A DNA stretch of 63,669 nucleotides from contig CAMCQH010000007.1 of assembly GCA_945877035.1 (NCBI GenBank), positions 1 through 63,669 on the forward strand, written 5' to 3'. Shown one piece after another: positions 50,127-59,704 of the stretch (its first letter is position 1; every line of letters begins with the position of its first letter). Source of the DNA: an uncultured Clostridium sp. Its GTDB lineage: Bacteria > Bacillota > Clostridia > TANB77 > CAG-508. The notes beneath the pieces are model-generated. The model was not told the DNA's origin and searched no databases. It saw nothing but the letters and a program-made list of their open reading frames with translations. The translations under genes were made by a program, and so were the position numbers.

Positions 50127-51219
50127 CTACTTTCTTCTTTTTTAAATTAGCTAAAATTAATATTATTATACCTAAAACAAAACCTACAGCAATTCGAAGA
50201 TATCTATAAATATCAGTTTCAAACAAATTAGAAATAGCATAGTTTTTTGGGATTAAGGAAACTGCAAATATTAATATTGTAAAGATATTCAACATAGGTC
50301 TTATATCAGATAAATTAAACATTTTATTAAAAATATGTGTTGAAAATTTACAAGTTATGCTCAAATAACAACAAAAAGAAATAATCCAAATTAATAGAAA
50401 TACAGATTCAAACCTTTGAAAGAATGAACTAAATTCTATATGTCTAGCAGCTGAAAATAATGGCATTATTTCATCTGTTGTTATAAAAAAAGAAAACATT
50501 AAAAGCAATGTAGCAACACATAAAAATATAAAAGCACCAGTAGAAATAACTGAGATTACAGCTATTTTCTTAAACTTTTCAGGTTCTTTTAGCATAGGAG
50601 GCAAGAAATATAAATAACAAATACCACCAAAAGCACCAATATTTCTAAGTCCTAATACAAAAGTATTATAAAAACCATCTCCTAAAATGGGAAAAATTCG
50701 TCTAAAAGAAAAATTATTTAAATTACCAAAAAATAAAAAAACTACACTTATTAATACTAAAGGGAAAACTATTGATGAGGCATTTAAAGTTGCATTAAAA
50801 CTTAATCTGTTTACTAAAGTGATAGCAATAATAAACATCAAAATAACAAATACATATTTAGTTAAAGGATAATAAACAACTACTAAACCTTCACAAAAAT
50901 TTCTTAACATCATACTAGAACTAATTATAAAATACGCTATAAAAAGTCCTCCAACAATATTTTTAAAAACATTACCACCTAAAAAGTTTGAAATATCTAA
51001 AATATCTAAACCAGGAAACTTTTTAAATAATTTACAAACAAGTAAAATAATAAACAAAACAATAATTGTATTATAAAGTATATTTAATAAGGTAGCAGAT
51101 TTAGTCTCATTTATAAAAGTTCTAGGCAAAGAACTAGTAATATATGAAATTACTATTGAAAGTGTTAGCATAATAGCACTTACAGTACTGATTTTTTGAT
51201 TTGTCATTTTTCCCTCCAC
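50113..51219 (-). CDS. gerB: GerB-type germinant receptor subunit (transporter-like)
   Basis: The 368-aa protein has about ten membrane helices and belongs to the GerAB/amino-acid-permease-like family: VSAIMLTLSIVISYITSSLPR start, FPGLDILDISNFLGG and the central PLVLISVVFLFFGN helix. GerB subunits bind small germinants and may act as ion/amino-acid channels in the spore inner membrane. It overlaps gerA by 16 bases and gerC by 14. Confidence 0.9.
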   Translation of the reverse strand: MEGKMTNQKISTVSAIMLTLSIVISYITSSLPRTFINETKSATLLNILYNTIIVLFIILLVCKLFKKFPGLDILDISNFLGGNVFKNIVGGLFIAYFIISSSMMLRNFCEGLVVVYYPLTKYVFVILMFIIAITLVNRLSFNATLNASSIVFPLVLISVVFLFFGNLNNFSFRRIFPILGDGFYNTFVLGLRNIGAFGGICYLYFLPPMLKEPEKFKKIAVISVISTGAFIFLCVATLLLMFSFFITTDEIMPLFSAARHIEFSSFFQRFESVFLLIWIISFCCYLSITCKFSTHIFNKMFNLSDIRPMLNIFTILIFAVSLIPKNYAISNLFETDIYRYLRIAVGFVLGIIILILANLKKKKVGEKN

Positions 51220-52892
51220 TTCATAGAAATATGCTCTTGTTTTTTAACTCTTTTTGTACCAAGAAATACTGATCTATCTTCTCTTTTCCATATAGGAGGA
51301 AGTACAATACCAGCATTTTTTGAATTTTTTATATGAGAATATGGAGTAGAATAAGCGACACCAAAAGACTGCATATCACATATCATACAAATATAAACAA
51401 AAAGCCCAGTACCAATACCTAAAAATCCAGCAGCATAACCAAGTAAAATAAATAAAAATCTAAAAACTCTTAAATGAAAACTAAAAGTATAATCAGGAAT
51501 CGCAAAAGAGCTTAAAGCTGTTATAGCAACTATAATAATTAAAATTGGGCTTACAATACCAGCACTTACAGCAGCTTGACCAATAACCAAAGCACCAACA
51601 ATACCAATTGTAGAACCAATAGCAGAAGGAACTCGAAGGCTGGCTTCTCTAATAATTTCAAAAGAAATTTCCATTATCAAAATTTCAAATATAATAGGAA
51701 AAGGAACACCTTCTCTAGCAGCTAAAATAGAGTATAGCAATTCAGTCGGAATAATTTCTATATGAAAACTAGTTATAGAAACGTATAATCCAGGTAAAAG
51801 AAGTGCAAAAAAAGAACAAATTATTCTAATAGCTCTCAAAAAATTTGCAAAAATACTTTTTAAATTTCTATCCTCAGGAGAAGTTAAAAAATCAATCATA
51901 ATTGCAGGCAAAATTAAAGCATAAGGAGAGCCATTTACTAGAACAACAACTCTACCTTCTAAAAGATGTTGAACAGCATTATCAGGCCTTTCAGTAGAAA
52001 TAGCTTTTGGCAAACCTAATGAATTGTTATCACTTATTAGTTGCTCTAATTGACCAGATGACAAAATAGAATCTACATCTAAATTATTAATTCTATATTT
52101 AACTTCAGCAACTAAATCACTATTTGCAATATTGCTCATATAACACACAGCACATTTTGTTTTAGTTATTTTACCAACTTCTAAACCTTCTATAACTAGA
52201 CTCTCATTATTCATAAAACGGCGCAATAAAGATGTATTAGTACGAATATTTTCAACAAAGGCCTCATGAGAACCTTTTATAACAATTTCATTTTCAGGTT
52301 TATCAATACTTCTTTGCTTAAAACCTTTAACATCAATATCAAAAGCAACATTAAGAGTATCAACGAAAAGAGCACAATTTCCAGAATTGACACCAGAAAA
52401 AATATCTTCGAAAGAAGACTGATGTTCCACATTATTTTGAGGAATTAAACAATTTTCTACACAATCTGCTAAATTGAACTTTTTAACTTTTCTAACTGTA
52501 ATATTATTTGTGGATGACTCGGAAATAACACGATTTTGTTCACTATTAAAAAGATTATTTTTATTTCTCATCATTAAAGGCTCTAGAACAAAATCATTTA
52601 AAACTTGAGAATCAACCATACCATCTATATAAAGTAAAAAAGCTTTATATTGCTTTCCTCTTGCATTTAAAATAAATTCACGAGTTACAATATCACTATT
52701 AATTAATAAATTATATTTAGTTTTAATATAATCTAGATTTTCGTCCAGATTTGTAAAAACATTTGGTGATTCATCAGGAATTTGCTTATTATCTTGAGCT
52801 GTATTTTTTTCATGATTATCTGGCAAAGAAAATTGATATGAATCTTTTGGGGTATAGCCAAATGTATTAGTTAGAATATCTTTTATTTTCAT
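51204..52892 (-). CDS. gerA: GerA-type germinant receptor subunit
   Basis: The 562-aa protein has the hydrophilic GerA N-terminal domain (to about residue 300), with RREFILNARG-type and CVENCLIPQN segments, and then the membrane domain. The RPDNAVQHLLEGRVVVLVNGSP and DFLTSPEDR... motifs and GLYVSITSFHIEIIPTELL are typical. It senses germinants together with GerB and GerC. I use ATG 52892, which has GGGAG upstream; a TTG at 52904 is in frame but overlaps that site. Confidence 0.92.
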   Translation of the reverse strand: MKIKDILTNTFGYTPKDSYQFSLPDNHEKNTAQDNKQIPDESPNVFTNLDENLDYIKTKYNLLINSDIVTREFILNARGKQYKAFLLYIDGMVDSQVLNDFVLEPLMMRNKNNLFNSEQNRVISESSTNNITVRKVKKFNLADCVENCLIPQNNVEHQSSFEDIFSGVNSGNCALFVDTLNVAFDIDVKGFKQRSIDKPENEIVIKGSHEAFVENIRTNTSLLRRFMNNESLVIEGLEVGKITKTKCAVCYMSNIANSDLVAEVKYRINNLDVDSILSSGQLEQLISDNNSLGLPKAISTERPDNAVQHLLEGRVVVLVNGSPYALILPAIMIDFLTSPEDRNLKSIFANFLRAIRIICSFFALLLPGLYVSITSFHIEIIPTELLYSILAAREGVPFPIIFEILIMEISFEIIREASLRVPSAIGSTIGIVGALVIGQAAVSAGIVSPILIIIVAITALSSFAIPDYTFSFHLRVFRFLFILLGYAAGFLGIGTGLFVYICMICDMQSFGVAYSTPYSHIKNSKNAGIVLPPIWKREDRSVFLGTKRVKKQEHISMKWREK

Positions 52893-53015
52893 ATTTTCTC
52901 CCAATTAAAATGTTAATTAATGTTAGTATTATCAAAAAAAATGAAAATATACTAGTTTTTAACAGCAAAAAATGTTATAATAAAATCACATATGCATGAA
53001 AGAGAGTGGATGAAA

Positions 53016-54128
53016 ATGAAAAAAATAATATCATTCATAAAAACAATAATAATGCTAATACTGATAGGAATATTGGGCTATATAGGAATAATAATGTATA
53101 ATGAAATAACAAAAACAGATATAGTAGGAGAAGTACAAGAATTTGTATCAAATATCACAATATCAAGTGGAGGGATAGATACAAATATAAAAACTCCAGA
53201 AATATTAGAAACTACAGTAGAAACAATATCACCAAATGATGAAATAATAGATTATAGTAATAGTAAAATAGATAAATATTTATATAATCAATTGGACGAA
53301 TACTCAAAAATAATATATAATGCAATGGAATCTAATAAAGAGAACATGAAAACAGGAACATATGAGATAAATCTTGGAACTGAATTTTCTTCGTTACTTT
53401 CTCAAAGTAATGGAGAAGAACTGCTAGGAGAATATTATCAATCAGCAATAGAGGCATATACATATGATAATCCAGATGTATTTTACATAGAATTTTCAAA
53501 ATTGTATTTAAATATTGAAACTACTACAAGAGGAAACAAAAAAACTTATAGAGTATTTATAAATGCAGGAAATAATACAGATTATTTAACAAGTGAATTT
53601 TCATCAAAAGAAAGAATTGATGCAGCCTTAAATGAAATTGAAAATATAAAATCATATTTTGTTATCAATAAAAAAGCAGATGCATATGAAAATATTAAAT
53701 TAGTACATGATTATTTAGTGGAAAGTATAGAATATGACCAATCAATATCATTGTCTAATATATATGACTTATATGGAGCGCTTATAAATAAGAAAAGTGT
53801 TTGCGAAGGGTATGCAAAAGCTTTTAAATATTTGATGGATTCAATGAATATACCATGTATAATAGTGTCTGGAAAAGCAACTAATTCAGAAGGAAATACA
53901 GAAAATCATGCTTGGAATTATGTGCAAATAAATAATGCTTGGTATGCAATAGACTGTACATGGGATGATCCTATTTTAATAGGTTCAGGCTATTTAAGTA
54001 ATTCATCGAAGTATAAATATTTTCTAAAAGGAGCAGATGAATTTAATAAAACACACGTGCCAGACGGACAATTTACAGAAGGGGGAAAAGTGTTTGAATA
54101 TCCAACTTTGAGCATGAATAATTATTAA
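53016..54128 (+). CDS. Membrane-anchored transglutaminase-like protein
   Basis: The protein (370 aa from ATG 53016) has one N-terminal membrane helix and a C-terminal transglutaminase-like fold. The Cys-His-Asp triad is visible in KKSVCEGYAKAFKYLM, ENHAWNYVQI and AIDCTWDDP. Such extracellular domains act as transpeptidases or cysteine proteases, often on the cell surface. The middle region (TYDNPDVFYIEF) is common in clostridial members of this group. In-frame ATGs at 52992 and 53010 are alternatives; the AGAGAG site fits 53016 best. Confidence 0.8.
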   Translation: MKKIISFIKTIIMLILIGILGYIGIIMYNEITKTDIVGEVQEFVSNITISSGGIDTNIKTPEILETTVETISPNDEIIDYSNSKIDKYLYNQLDEYSKIIYNAMESNKENMKTGTYEINLGTEFSSLLSQSNGEELLGEYYQSAIEAYTYDNPDVFYIEFSKLYLNIETTTRGNKKTYRVFINAGNNTDYLTSEFSSKERIDAALNEIENIKSYFVINKKADAYENIKLVHDYLVESIEYDQSISLSNIYDLYGALINKKSVCEGYAKAFKYLMDSMNIPCIIVSGKATNSEGNTENHAWNYVQINNAWYAIDCTWDDPILIGSGYLSNSSKYKYFLKGADEFNKTHVPDGQFTEGGKVFEYPTLSMNNY

Positions 54129-54219
54129 TAAAAATTTAAAAGCCGAATTTGGCAGACGAAAATTTCAAAGAAATTTTTGGATGACGATGAACGAGCAAAG
54201 CGAGAGAAAGGAATATAAA

Positions 54220-55104
54220 ATGTCATTAAAAGATAAAATACCGAATTTACCAAATTTATCAAAAATTGGAGCAAATAAAATAAAAGTATATGCATTTGTA
54301 GGACCATCAGGAACAGGGAAAAGCTATAGAGCACAAATGGTAGCAAGTGAAAAAAATATAAAATTTATAATAGATGATGGACTGCTAATAATGGATAATC
54401 AAGTAATAGCAGGAGAATCAGCAAAAAAAGCACCAACTAAAATCGAAACTGTAAAGCATGCACTGTTTTATAAAGAGGAAGAAAAACAAGAAATATTAAA
54501 AGCATTTAAAAAGTATAAACCAGAAAGCATTTTAATACTTGGTACTTCAGATGGTATGGTGCAAAAAATAGCAGCAAATTTAGGGTTGCCAGAAATTTCT
54601 GAAACAACATATATTTCAGATGTAGCAACACAAGAAGAAATGGAGACAGCAAGAAGAATAAGGGTAACAGAGGGAAAACACGTAATACCAGTACCAACAT
54701 TTGAAATAAAAAAAGACTTTTCAGGATATTTATTAGATCCACTTCAAATATTTAAAACAAAAGGAAGAGGAAATAAACCATATATATCAGAAAAGTCAAT
54801 TATAAGACCAACATTTAGCTATTTAGGAAATTTTACAATTTCAGATACAGTGTTTAGACAAATATTAGAGTATCTAGTTTCAAAGACACCAGGTATATAT
54901 AAAGTACAAAAAATCAGAGTAGCAAATTTTGGCGAGGGTGCAAAACTTTATATGGAAGTTACTGTGGTATATGGCTTTAATGTTATTGATGGAATTAATG
55001 AATTCAAAAATAAAGCTAAAAAGGAAATTGAAAAATTGACTGCTATGAATGTTGAAGAATTTGAAGTTGTTGTTAAAAATATTTATGTGCCAGAAAGTGA
55101 ATAG
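54220..55104 (+). CDS. P-loop ATPase fused to an Asp23/Gls24-like domain
   Basis: The protein (294 aa from ATG 54220) starts with a P-loop domain: VYAFVGPSGTGKSYRAQMVA (Walker A about residues 28-35), FIIDDGLLIMD and SILILGTSDGM. From about residue 200 it has an Asp23-type domain: GNFTISDTVFRQILEYLVSK and LYMEVTVVYGFNVIDGINEF. Asp23 proteins are abundant cell-envelope stress proteins, but fusion to a nucleotide-binding domain is unusual to me. The start is set by GAGAAAGG; an in-frame ATG at 54181 has no ribosome site. It may be in one operon with plsC. Confidence 0.7.
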   Translation: MSLKDKIPNLPNLSKIGANKIKVYAFVGPSGTGKSYRAQMVASEKNIKFIIDDGLLIMDNQVIAGESAKKAPTKIETVKHALFYKEEEKQEILKAFKKYKPESILILGTSDGMVQKIAANLGLPEISETTYISDVATQEEMETARRIRVTEGKHVIPVPTFEIKKDFSGYLLDPLQIFKTKGRGNKPYISEKSIIRPTFSYLGNFTISDTVFRQILEYLVSKTPGIYKVQKIRVANFGEGAKLYMEVTVVYGFNVIDGINEFKNKAKKEIEKLTAMNVEEFEVVVKNIYVPESE

Positions 55105-55105
55105 A

Positions 55106-55150
55106 AGTCGGAGGTCAGAGGTCAGAAGTTAGAGGTTAGAAGTTGGATGT
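55106..55150. repeat. Direct repeats of the AGAGGTTAGAAGTT family
   Basis: GGAGGTCAGAGGTCAGAAGTTAGAGGTTAGAAGTT-type units repeat here between two genes. They share the GAGGTTAGAAGTT core with the repeat at 39418-39492, 16 kb away. Confidence 0.6.
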
Positions 55151-55193
55151 CGGGAGTAGATGTTTGAGATATGAGAAAGGATGAGTTATAAGA

Positions 55194-55790
55194 ATGAAAG
55201 AGGTTTTGAAAAAAATAGAAAGAGGAATAGTAAAAGGTGCAATTTGGATTTATTGTAAAATTGTTTATAGATTTGAATTAGTTGGAAAAGAAAATATACC
55301 AAAAGAAGGGGCTGTAATTATTTGTGGAAATCACAGAAGCTTTTTGGATCCGCCTCTAATAGAAGTAACAACAGGAAGATATACAAGATTTTTAGCAAAA
55401 GAGGAATTGACAAAAAATAAATTTTTAGCTTTTTTAGGATATATATTTGATGCAATTTTAGTAAAAAGAGATTCTAAAGAGGTTAAAGCATTAAAAGAAT
55501 CTTTACAAACTTTAAAAAATGGTGATTGCTTAGCGTTATTTCCAGAAGGAACTAGAAATGGTTTGGCAAAAGGGGAAAAAGTGAAAGATGGTGCTGCATT
55601 TTTTGCAGTAAGAAGCGGAGCACCTGTTGTGCCTTGTGGAATAAAAGGTGGAGAAAAAGGTAATAGAAAAGTTACTATTACATATGGTAAACCACTTGAT
55701 TTTAGTGAATACAAAGGTAGCAAGGATAAAGAAATCTTAGATAAGGTTACTGATGAAATTATGGGGAATATTTTGGAACTTGCAAAATAA
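55194..55790 (+). CDS. plsC: 1-acyl-sn-glycerol-3-phosphate acyltransferase
   Basis: The 198-aa protein has the acyltransferase blocks: CGNHRSFLDPPLI (HX4D), LFPEGTRNG (block III) and APVVPCGIKG (block IV). It adds the second acyl chain to lysophosphatidic acid in phospholipid synthesis. There is one N-terminal hydrophobic stretch. Length is typical of the Firmicutes PlsC. Confidence 0.9.
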   Translation: MKEVLKKIERGIVKGAIWIYCKIVYRFELVGKENIPKEGAVIICGNHRSFLDPPLIEVTTGRYTRFLAKEELTKNKFLAFLGYIFDAILVKRDSKEVKALKESLQTLKNGDCLALFPEGTRNGLAKGEKVKDGAAFFAVRSGAPVVPCGIKGGEKGNRKVTITYGKPLDFSEYKGSKDKEILDKVTDEIMGNILELAK

Positions 55791-55810
55791 ATATAAAATT
55801 CAAACTCGTA

Positions 55811-55868
55811 AATTAACATAAAAATGTCAAAATTAACATAAAAATGTCAAAATCGTTTGACATTTTTT
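55811..55868. repeat. 20-bp direct repeat and AAAATGTCAAA hairpin
   Basis: AATTAACATAAAAATGTCAA occurs twice in tandem (55811-55830 and 55831-55850). The second copy pairs through AAATGTCAAA with TTTGACATTT (55857-55867), which contains the -35 box of the typA promoter. It could end plsC transcription and also affect the promoter. Confidence 0.6.
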
Positions 55869-55885
55869 TGATTTAGTAGTATAAT
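55857..55885 (+). promoter_or_regulatory. Consensus promoter of typA with a structured leader
   Basis: TTGACA (55857-55862) and TATAAT (55880-55885) with 17 bases between. The leader (about 55892-55998) contains two hairpins, one of them TACAACT/AGTTGTA, ahead of AAAGGGG and the ATG. Confidence 0.8.
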
Positions 55886-55998
55886 TTTAAAGTTAAGTGA
55901 GCTCTTAGCGAAGAATGAGCGTTAGAGATAACTTATACAACTGAACAAAGCGAAGTTGTAAACATATAATTATAATATAAAATAAAGGGGTAATAAAA

Positions 55999-57813
55999 AT
56001 GAACAACAAAAATATAAGAAACATAGCAATAATAGCACACGTAGACCATGGAAAAACAACATTAGTAGACGCATTACTAAGACAAAGCCATGTATTTAGA
56101 GAAAATGAACAAGTACAAGAAAGAGTAATGGACTCAAATGACCAAGAAAAAGAAAGAGGAATAACAATACTTTCAAAAAACACATCAGTAATGCATGGAG
56201 ATATCAAAATAAACATAGTTGATACACCAGGACATGCTGACTTTGGAGGAGAAGTAGAAAGAGTTTTAAAAACAGTTGATGGTGTTTTACTTTTAGTTGA
56301 TGCATTTGAAGGAGCAATGCCTCAAACAAGAGAAGTTTTGAAAAAATCCTTAGCATTAGGCCTAAAACCAATAGTTGTAATAAACAAAATAGATAGACCA
56401 GGAGCAACACCAGAAAAAGTAGTTGACCAAGTAATTGAATTATTTATTGAATTAAATGCAACAGATGAACAATTAGACTTCCCAGTTGTATATGCATCAG
56501 CAAAAAATGGAATAGCAAAAATGGATTTAGCAGATGAAACAACAGACTTATCATGTTTATTTGAAACAATAATAAATACAATAGAAGCACCAAAATGTGA
56601 ATTAGAAGGACCAGCACAAATGCTAGTTTCAAACATAGATTATGATGATTATGTTGGAAGAATTGGTGTAGGAAGAATTGAAAGAGGAACATTCAAAGTT
56701 GGAATGCCTGTAAGCATATGTGGTAAAGAAGAAAAAATAACACAAGGAAGAATTGCAAAATTATATACACATGTTGGACTTAAAAAAGTAGAAGTAGAAG
56801 AAGCAGGAGCAGGAGATATAATCGAATTTGCAGGAATATCAGATATCAATATAGGTGACACAGTATGTGATTTCGAACATCCAGAAAAAATACCATTTGT
56901 TGATATAGATGAACCAACAGTAACAATGACATTTAGCGTAAATAATGGGCCATTTGCAGGAAGAGAAGGACAATTTGTAACATCAAGACATATAAGAGAT
57001 AGATTATATAAAGAACTAGAAAGAAACGTATCATTAAGAGTAAAAGATGGAGAAACACCAGACTCTTTTGAAGTATCAGGAAGAGGAGAACTTCACTTAT
57101 CAGTATTAATTGAAACAATGAGAAGAGAAGGATTTGAATTACTAGTTTCAAGACCAAAAGTTATATTTAAAGAAATTGATGGTGTTAAATGCGAACCAAT
57201 AGAATTACTAGTTGTAAATGTACCAGATGACTGTGTAGGAAATGTTATAGAAAAATTAGGAAGAAGAAAAGCTGAAATGACAAACATGGAACCTGCAGAA
57301 GCTGGACATACAAAAGTAGAATTTAGAATTCCAGCCAGAGGAATAATTGGATATAGAACAGAATTCCTTACAGACACAAAAGGCGAAGGAACAATGAATC
57401 ACATATTTGATTCATATGAACCATATAAAGGAGACATTCAATCTCGTGTTAGAGGAACAATAGTAGCATTTGAAGCAGGAAAATCAATTACTTATGGACT
57501 ATACAATGCACAAGACAAAGGTGATTTATTTATTGGACCTGGTGTAGATGTTTATGAAGGAATGATAGTTGGATTAAATTCAAGAGGAGAAGACTTAGCA
57601 ATAAATGTATGTAAAGAGAAACATTTAACAAATACTAGAGCATCTGGTTCAGATGAAGCATTAAGACTAGTTCCACCAATTCAAATGTCACTTGAAAAAG
57701 CTATTGAATTTATCCAAGATGATGAATTAGTTGAAATAACACCAAAATCAATTAGATTAAGAAAGAAAATATTAGATTCTAAAGAAAGAGAAAGAGCAAA
57801 TAGAAATAAATAA
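55999..57813 (+). CDS. typA: Ribosome-associated GTPase TypA/BipA
   Basis: The 604-aa translational GTPase has G1 AHVDHGKTTL, G2/G3 with EKERGITI and DTPGHADFGGEVER, NKIDRPGA (G4), an EF-G-like domain II and the BipA C-terminal domain (RGIIGYRTEFLTDTKGEGTMNH). It is a 50S assembly and stress-related factor. It has a consensus promoter, so it heads its own unit, with a small unknown gene after it. Confidence 0.96.
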   Translation: MNNKNIRNIAIIAHVDHGKTTLVDALLRQSHVFRENEQVQERVMDSNDQEKERGITILSKNTSVMHGDIKINIVDTPGHADFGGEVERVLKTVDGVLLLVDAFEGAMPQTREVLKKSLALGLKPIVVINKIDRPGATPEKVVDQVIELFIELNATDEQLDFPVVYASAKNGIAKMDLADETTDLSCLFETIINTIEAPKCELEGPAQMLVSNIDYDDYVGRIGVGRIERGTFKVGMPVSICGKEEKITQGRIAKLYTHVGLKKVEVEEAGAGDIIEFAGISDINIGDTVCDFEHPEKIPFVDIDEPTVTMTFSVNNGPFAGREGQFVTSRHIRDRLYKELERNVSLRVKDGETPDSFEVSGRGELHLSVLIETMRREGFELLVSRPKVIFKEIDGVKCEPIELLVVNVPDDCVGNVIEKLGRRKAEMTNMEPAEAGHTKVEFRIPARGIIGYRTEFLTDTKGEGTMNHIFDSYEPYKGDIQSRVRGTIVAFEAGKSITYGLYNAQDKGDLFIGPGVDVYEGMIVGLNSRGEDLAINVCKEKHLTNTRASGSDEALRLVPPIQMSLEKAIEFIQDDELVEITPKSIRLRKKILDSKERERANRNK

Positions 57814-57830
57814 AAAGGAGTTATAATAAA

Positions 57831-58169
57831 TTGAGAAATATTGACCAAATTAAAAACAGTGGAAAGCGTACTATTCCAGGATTAGCTGCACTAAAAATAC
57901 AGTGGGAATCAGATATAGAAAAGAAACAAAATAATGAGCTAACAGAAACAAGAGATTCTTCAAACAGAAAATATATAAGAAACAAAATAATAGAATATAT
58001 AAAAACTGGATTAACAAAACAAGAAATAGTAGAAGAAATATTAAAAGACCCAATTATAAAAGAGTTTGAATATCTTACAAAAAGCGGAACAAAAATTGAA
58101 GTATTTGTTAAAAATTGGACTGAAGATGCTATTAAAAAGGCTAATAGTAAAGACGAAAAAACAAGATAA
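57831..58169 (+). CDS. Uncharacterised 112-aa protein (TTG start)
   Basis: The start is TTG with AAAAGGAG 8 bases upstream. The protein is basic and helical: GKRTIPGLAALKIQWESDIEKK at the beginning, then RNKIIEYIKTGLTKQEIVEEILKD, and a last part with YLTKSGTKIEVFVKNWTEDA. I do not recognise a family. It lies 17 bases after typA and 52 before the O-methyltransferase gene, with a small hairpin in between. Confidence 0.55.
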   Translation: MRNIDQIKNSGKRTIPGLAALKIQWESDIEKKQNNELTETRDSSNRKYIRNKIIEYIKTGLTKQEIVEEILKDPIIKEFEYLTKSGTKIEVFVKNWTEDAIKKANSKDEKTR

Positions 58170-58221
58170 AAGTTAGGCTTAAAAGTCTGACTTTTTTAAA
58201 TAAAATAAAGTAGAGGGAAAA

Positions 58222-58809
58222 ATGAATAAAAAAGAACTAGAAAAAATAAAACAAAAAGCACTAGAAGAACATATACCAATAATAATGGATGACACTTTAG
58301 AAGTAATAGAAAAAGAATTAAAAAGCAACCCACCAAAAAGAATACTAGAAATAGGAACAGCAGTAGGATACTCAGCAATGTGCTTTTCAGAATTTTTAGA
58401 TGAAGGTGGAAAAATAGACACAATTGAAAGAGATGAAGAAAGAATAAAAGAAGCAAAAATAAATATCAAAAATGTTGGAGTTGAAGATAAAATTAACATA
58501 TATGAAGGAGATGCGATAGAAATACTACCAACACTAAATGAAAAATATGATATGGTATTTATAGATGCAGCCAAAGGAAAATATCCATTCTTTTTAAAAG
58601 AAGCATTAAGAATGATAAATGAAAATGGAATTATTTTTGCAGACAATATTTTATATAAGGGATATGTAATGAGTGATTACAACAAACACAAACAAAGAAC
58701 TGCAGTAAGAAATTTAAGAGAATACATAAAAGAAGTATCTGAAAATCCTAATTTAGAAACAGAAATACTAGAAGTTGGAGATGGACTTGCAATAAGTAGA
58801 ATAAAATAA
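58222..58809 (+). CDS. trmR: tRNA 5-hydroxyuridine methyltransferase-like O-methyltransferase
   Basis: The 195-aa class I SAM methyltransferase has the motif I ILEIGTAVGYSAMCFSEFL, an acidic TIERDEER loop, and MVFIDAAKGKYPFFLKEAL with the metal-binding Asp followed by IIFADNILYKG. The family is the COMT/YrrM type. In Bacillus, yrrM (TrmR) is next to U32 peptidase genes (yrrN/yrrO, TrhP) that hydroxylate U34 of tRNA; a U32 gene lies nearby at 59956, with the RelA-like gene inserted between. This context favours TrmR. Confidence 0.78.
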   Translation: MNKKELEKIKQKALEEHIPIIMDDTLEVIEKELKSNPPKRILEIGTAVGYSAMCFSEFLDEGGKIDTIERDEERIKEAKINIKNVGVEDKINIYEGDAIEILPTLNEKYDMVFIDAAKGKYPFFLKEALRMINENGIIFADNILYKGYVMSDYNKHKQRTAVRNLREYIKEVSENPNLETEILEVGDGLAISRIK

Positions 58810-58816
58810 AAAGAAA

Positions 58817-58849
58817 ACAGTCGTTTCATAATAAGAATGAAACGACTGT
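58817..58849. terminator. Bidirectional terminator hairpin
   Basis: ACAGTCGTTTCAT (58817-58829) is the perfect complement of 58837-58849, between the convergent trmR and RelA/SpoT-like genes. Confidence 0.7.
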
Positions 58850-58855
58850 AAAAGA

Positions 58856-59704
58856 TTAGAATGTTTTTTGGCGTTGTAAAATACTCAATCCACTCTCAAG
58901 ACCAATGAAATCAAATACATGCTCACTCATCACACCATAACCCTCCATATGAATTTGTGTTCTATCGAACACAATATCAGCATCTGAATATCTCTTCTGC
59001 TTATAAAAGTCATGACCAGCGCTATCAGAACTTTCAGCTAACATATGCATAGCTAATGTGCGAATCTGAACTTCGAAACATTTGCCAGACACATCCCGAA
59101 ACGCCACATGAAGTGATTGATATCCATTTTTCTTCGGATGAACGATATAGTCTTTAACTAAATGTTTATAGTTTTCCTCCAAAAAAGAATGGTCAGGAAC
59201 AAGAATATTCAAATCCTCATTAGAAAAACCTTCAGTTTCAAAGACTTCAGTAGCTTCACAAGGAGTAAAGCCCTGCAAAATCATAAAATCTATAAGATTT
59301 TTCATAAGAGAATAAGCTGTTTCTATCAATTCCATGGAATGATCATCACCAAACAATATAATCCTAAAAGCAAGCAAATCTCTAAAGTCATCAAGAGACT
59401 TATTTTTAGATAGATACAGAATATTTTTCTTTTCTGTACTTATAGCAGCCTTCCGACGTCCTTCGAGATAGAATTTTAAATTAGGATAATTCTTTTCAAT
59501 CATTGAATAAGTCCTATTGAAAATCTTGCGTATTGTGGATAAAAACTTCTTGTCGACAATTACATTCCGATATTCCTCGAGTTTGTTTGCGTGAAGTATA
59601 TCTTCAATGTCTTTTGACTTTCTGAGACTAACTTCATATTTCTTAAGAGCCTCTGGAATTGTAGAAGACTCATACAAAAATGGTACAAATGCGTTTTTTT
59701 CCAT
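58856..59704 (-). CDS. RelA/SpoT-domain protein (small alarmone synthetase-like)
   Basis: The 282-aa protein contains a RelA/SpoT nucleotidyltransferase domain: LEGRRKAAIS, DFRDLLAFRIILFG with the catalytic acidic residues, YIVHPKKNGYQSLHVAFRD and FEVQIRTLAMHMLAE. There is no HD hydrolase, TGS or ACT domain, so it may be a stand-alone (p)ppGpp synthetase. Its codon use is foreign here: several CGG (for example at HVAFRD, EGRR and EYRN), CTC and GTG codons that neighbours avoid. It interrupts the trmR-U32 neighbourhood, which suggests insertion by transfer. Confidence 0.75.
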   Translation of the reverse strand: MEKNAFVPFLYESSTIPEALKKYEVSLRKSKDIEDILHANKLEEYRNVIVDKKFLSTIRKIFNRTYSMIEKNYPNLKFYLEGRRKAAISTEKKNILYLSKNKSLDDFRDLLAFRIILFGDDHSMELIETAYSLMKNLIDFMILQGFTPCEATEVFETEGFSNEDLNILVPDHSFLEENYKHLVKDYIVHPKKNGYQSLHVAFRDVSGKCFEVQIRTLAMHMLAESSDSAGHDFYKQKRYSDADIVFDRTQIHMEGYGVMSEHVFDFIGLESGLSILQRQKTF

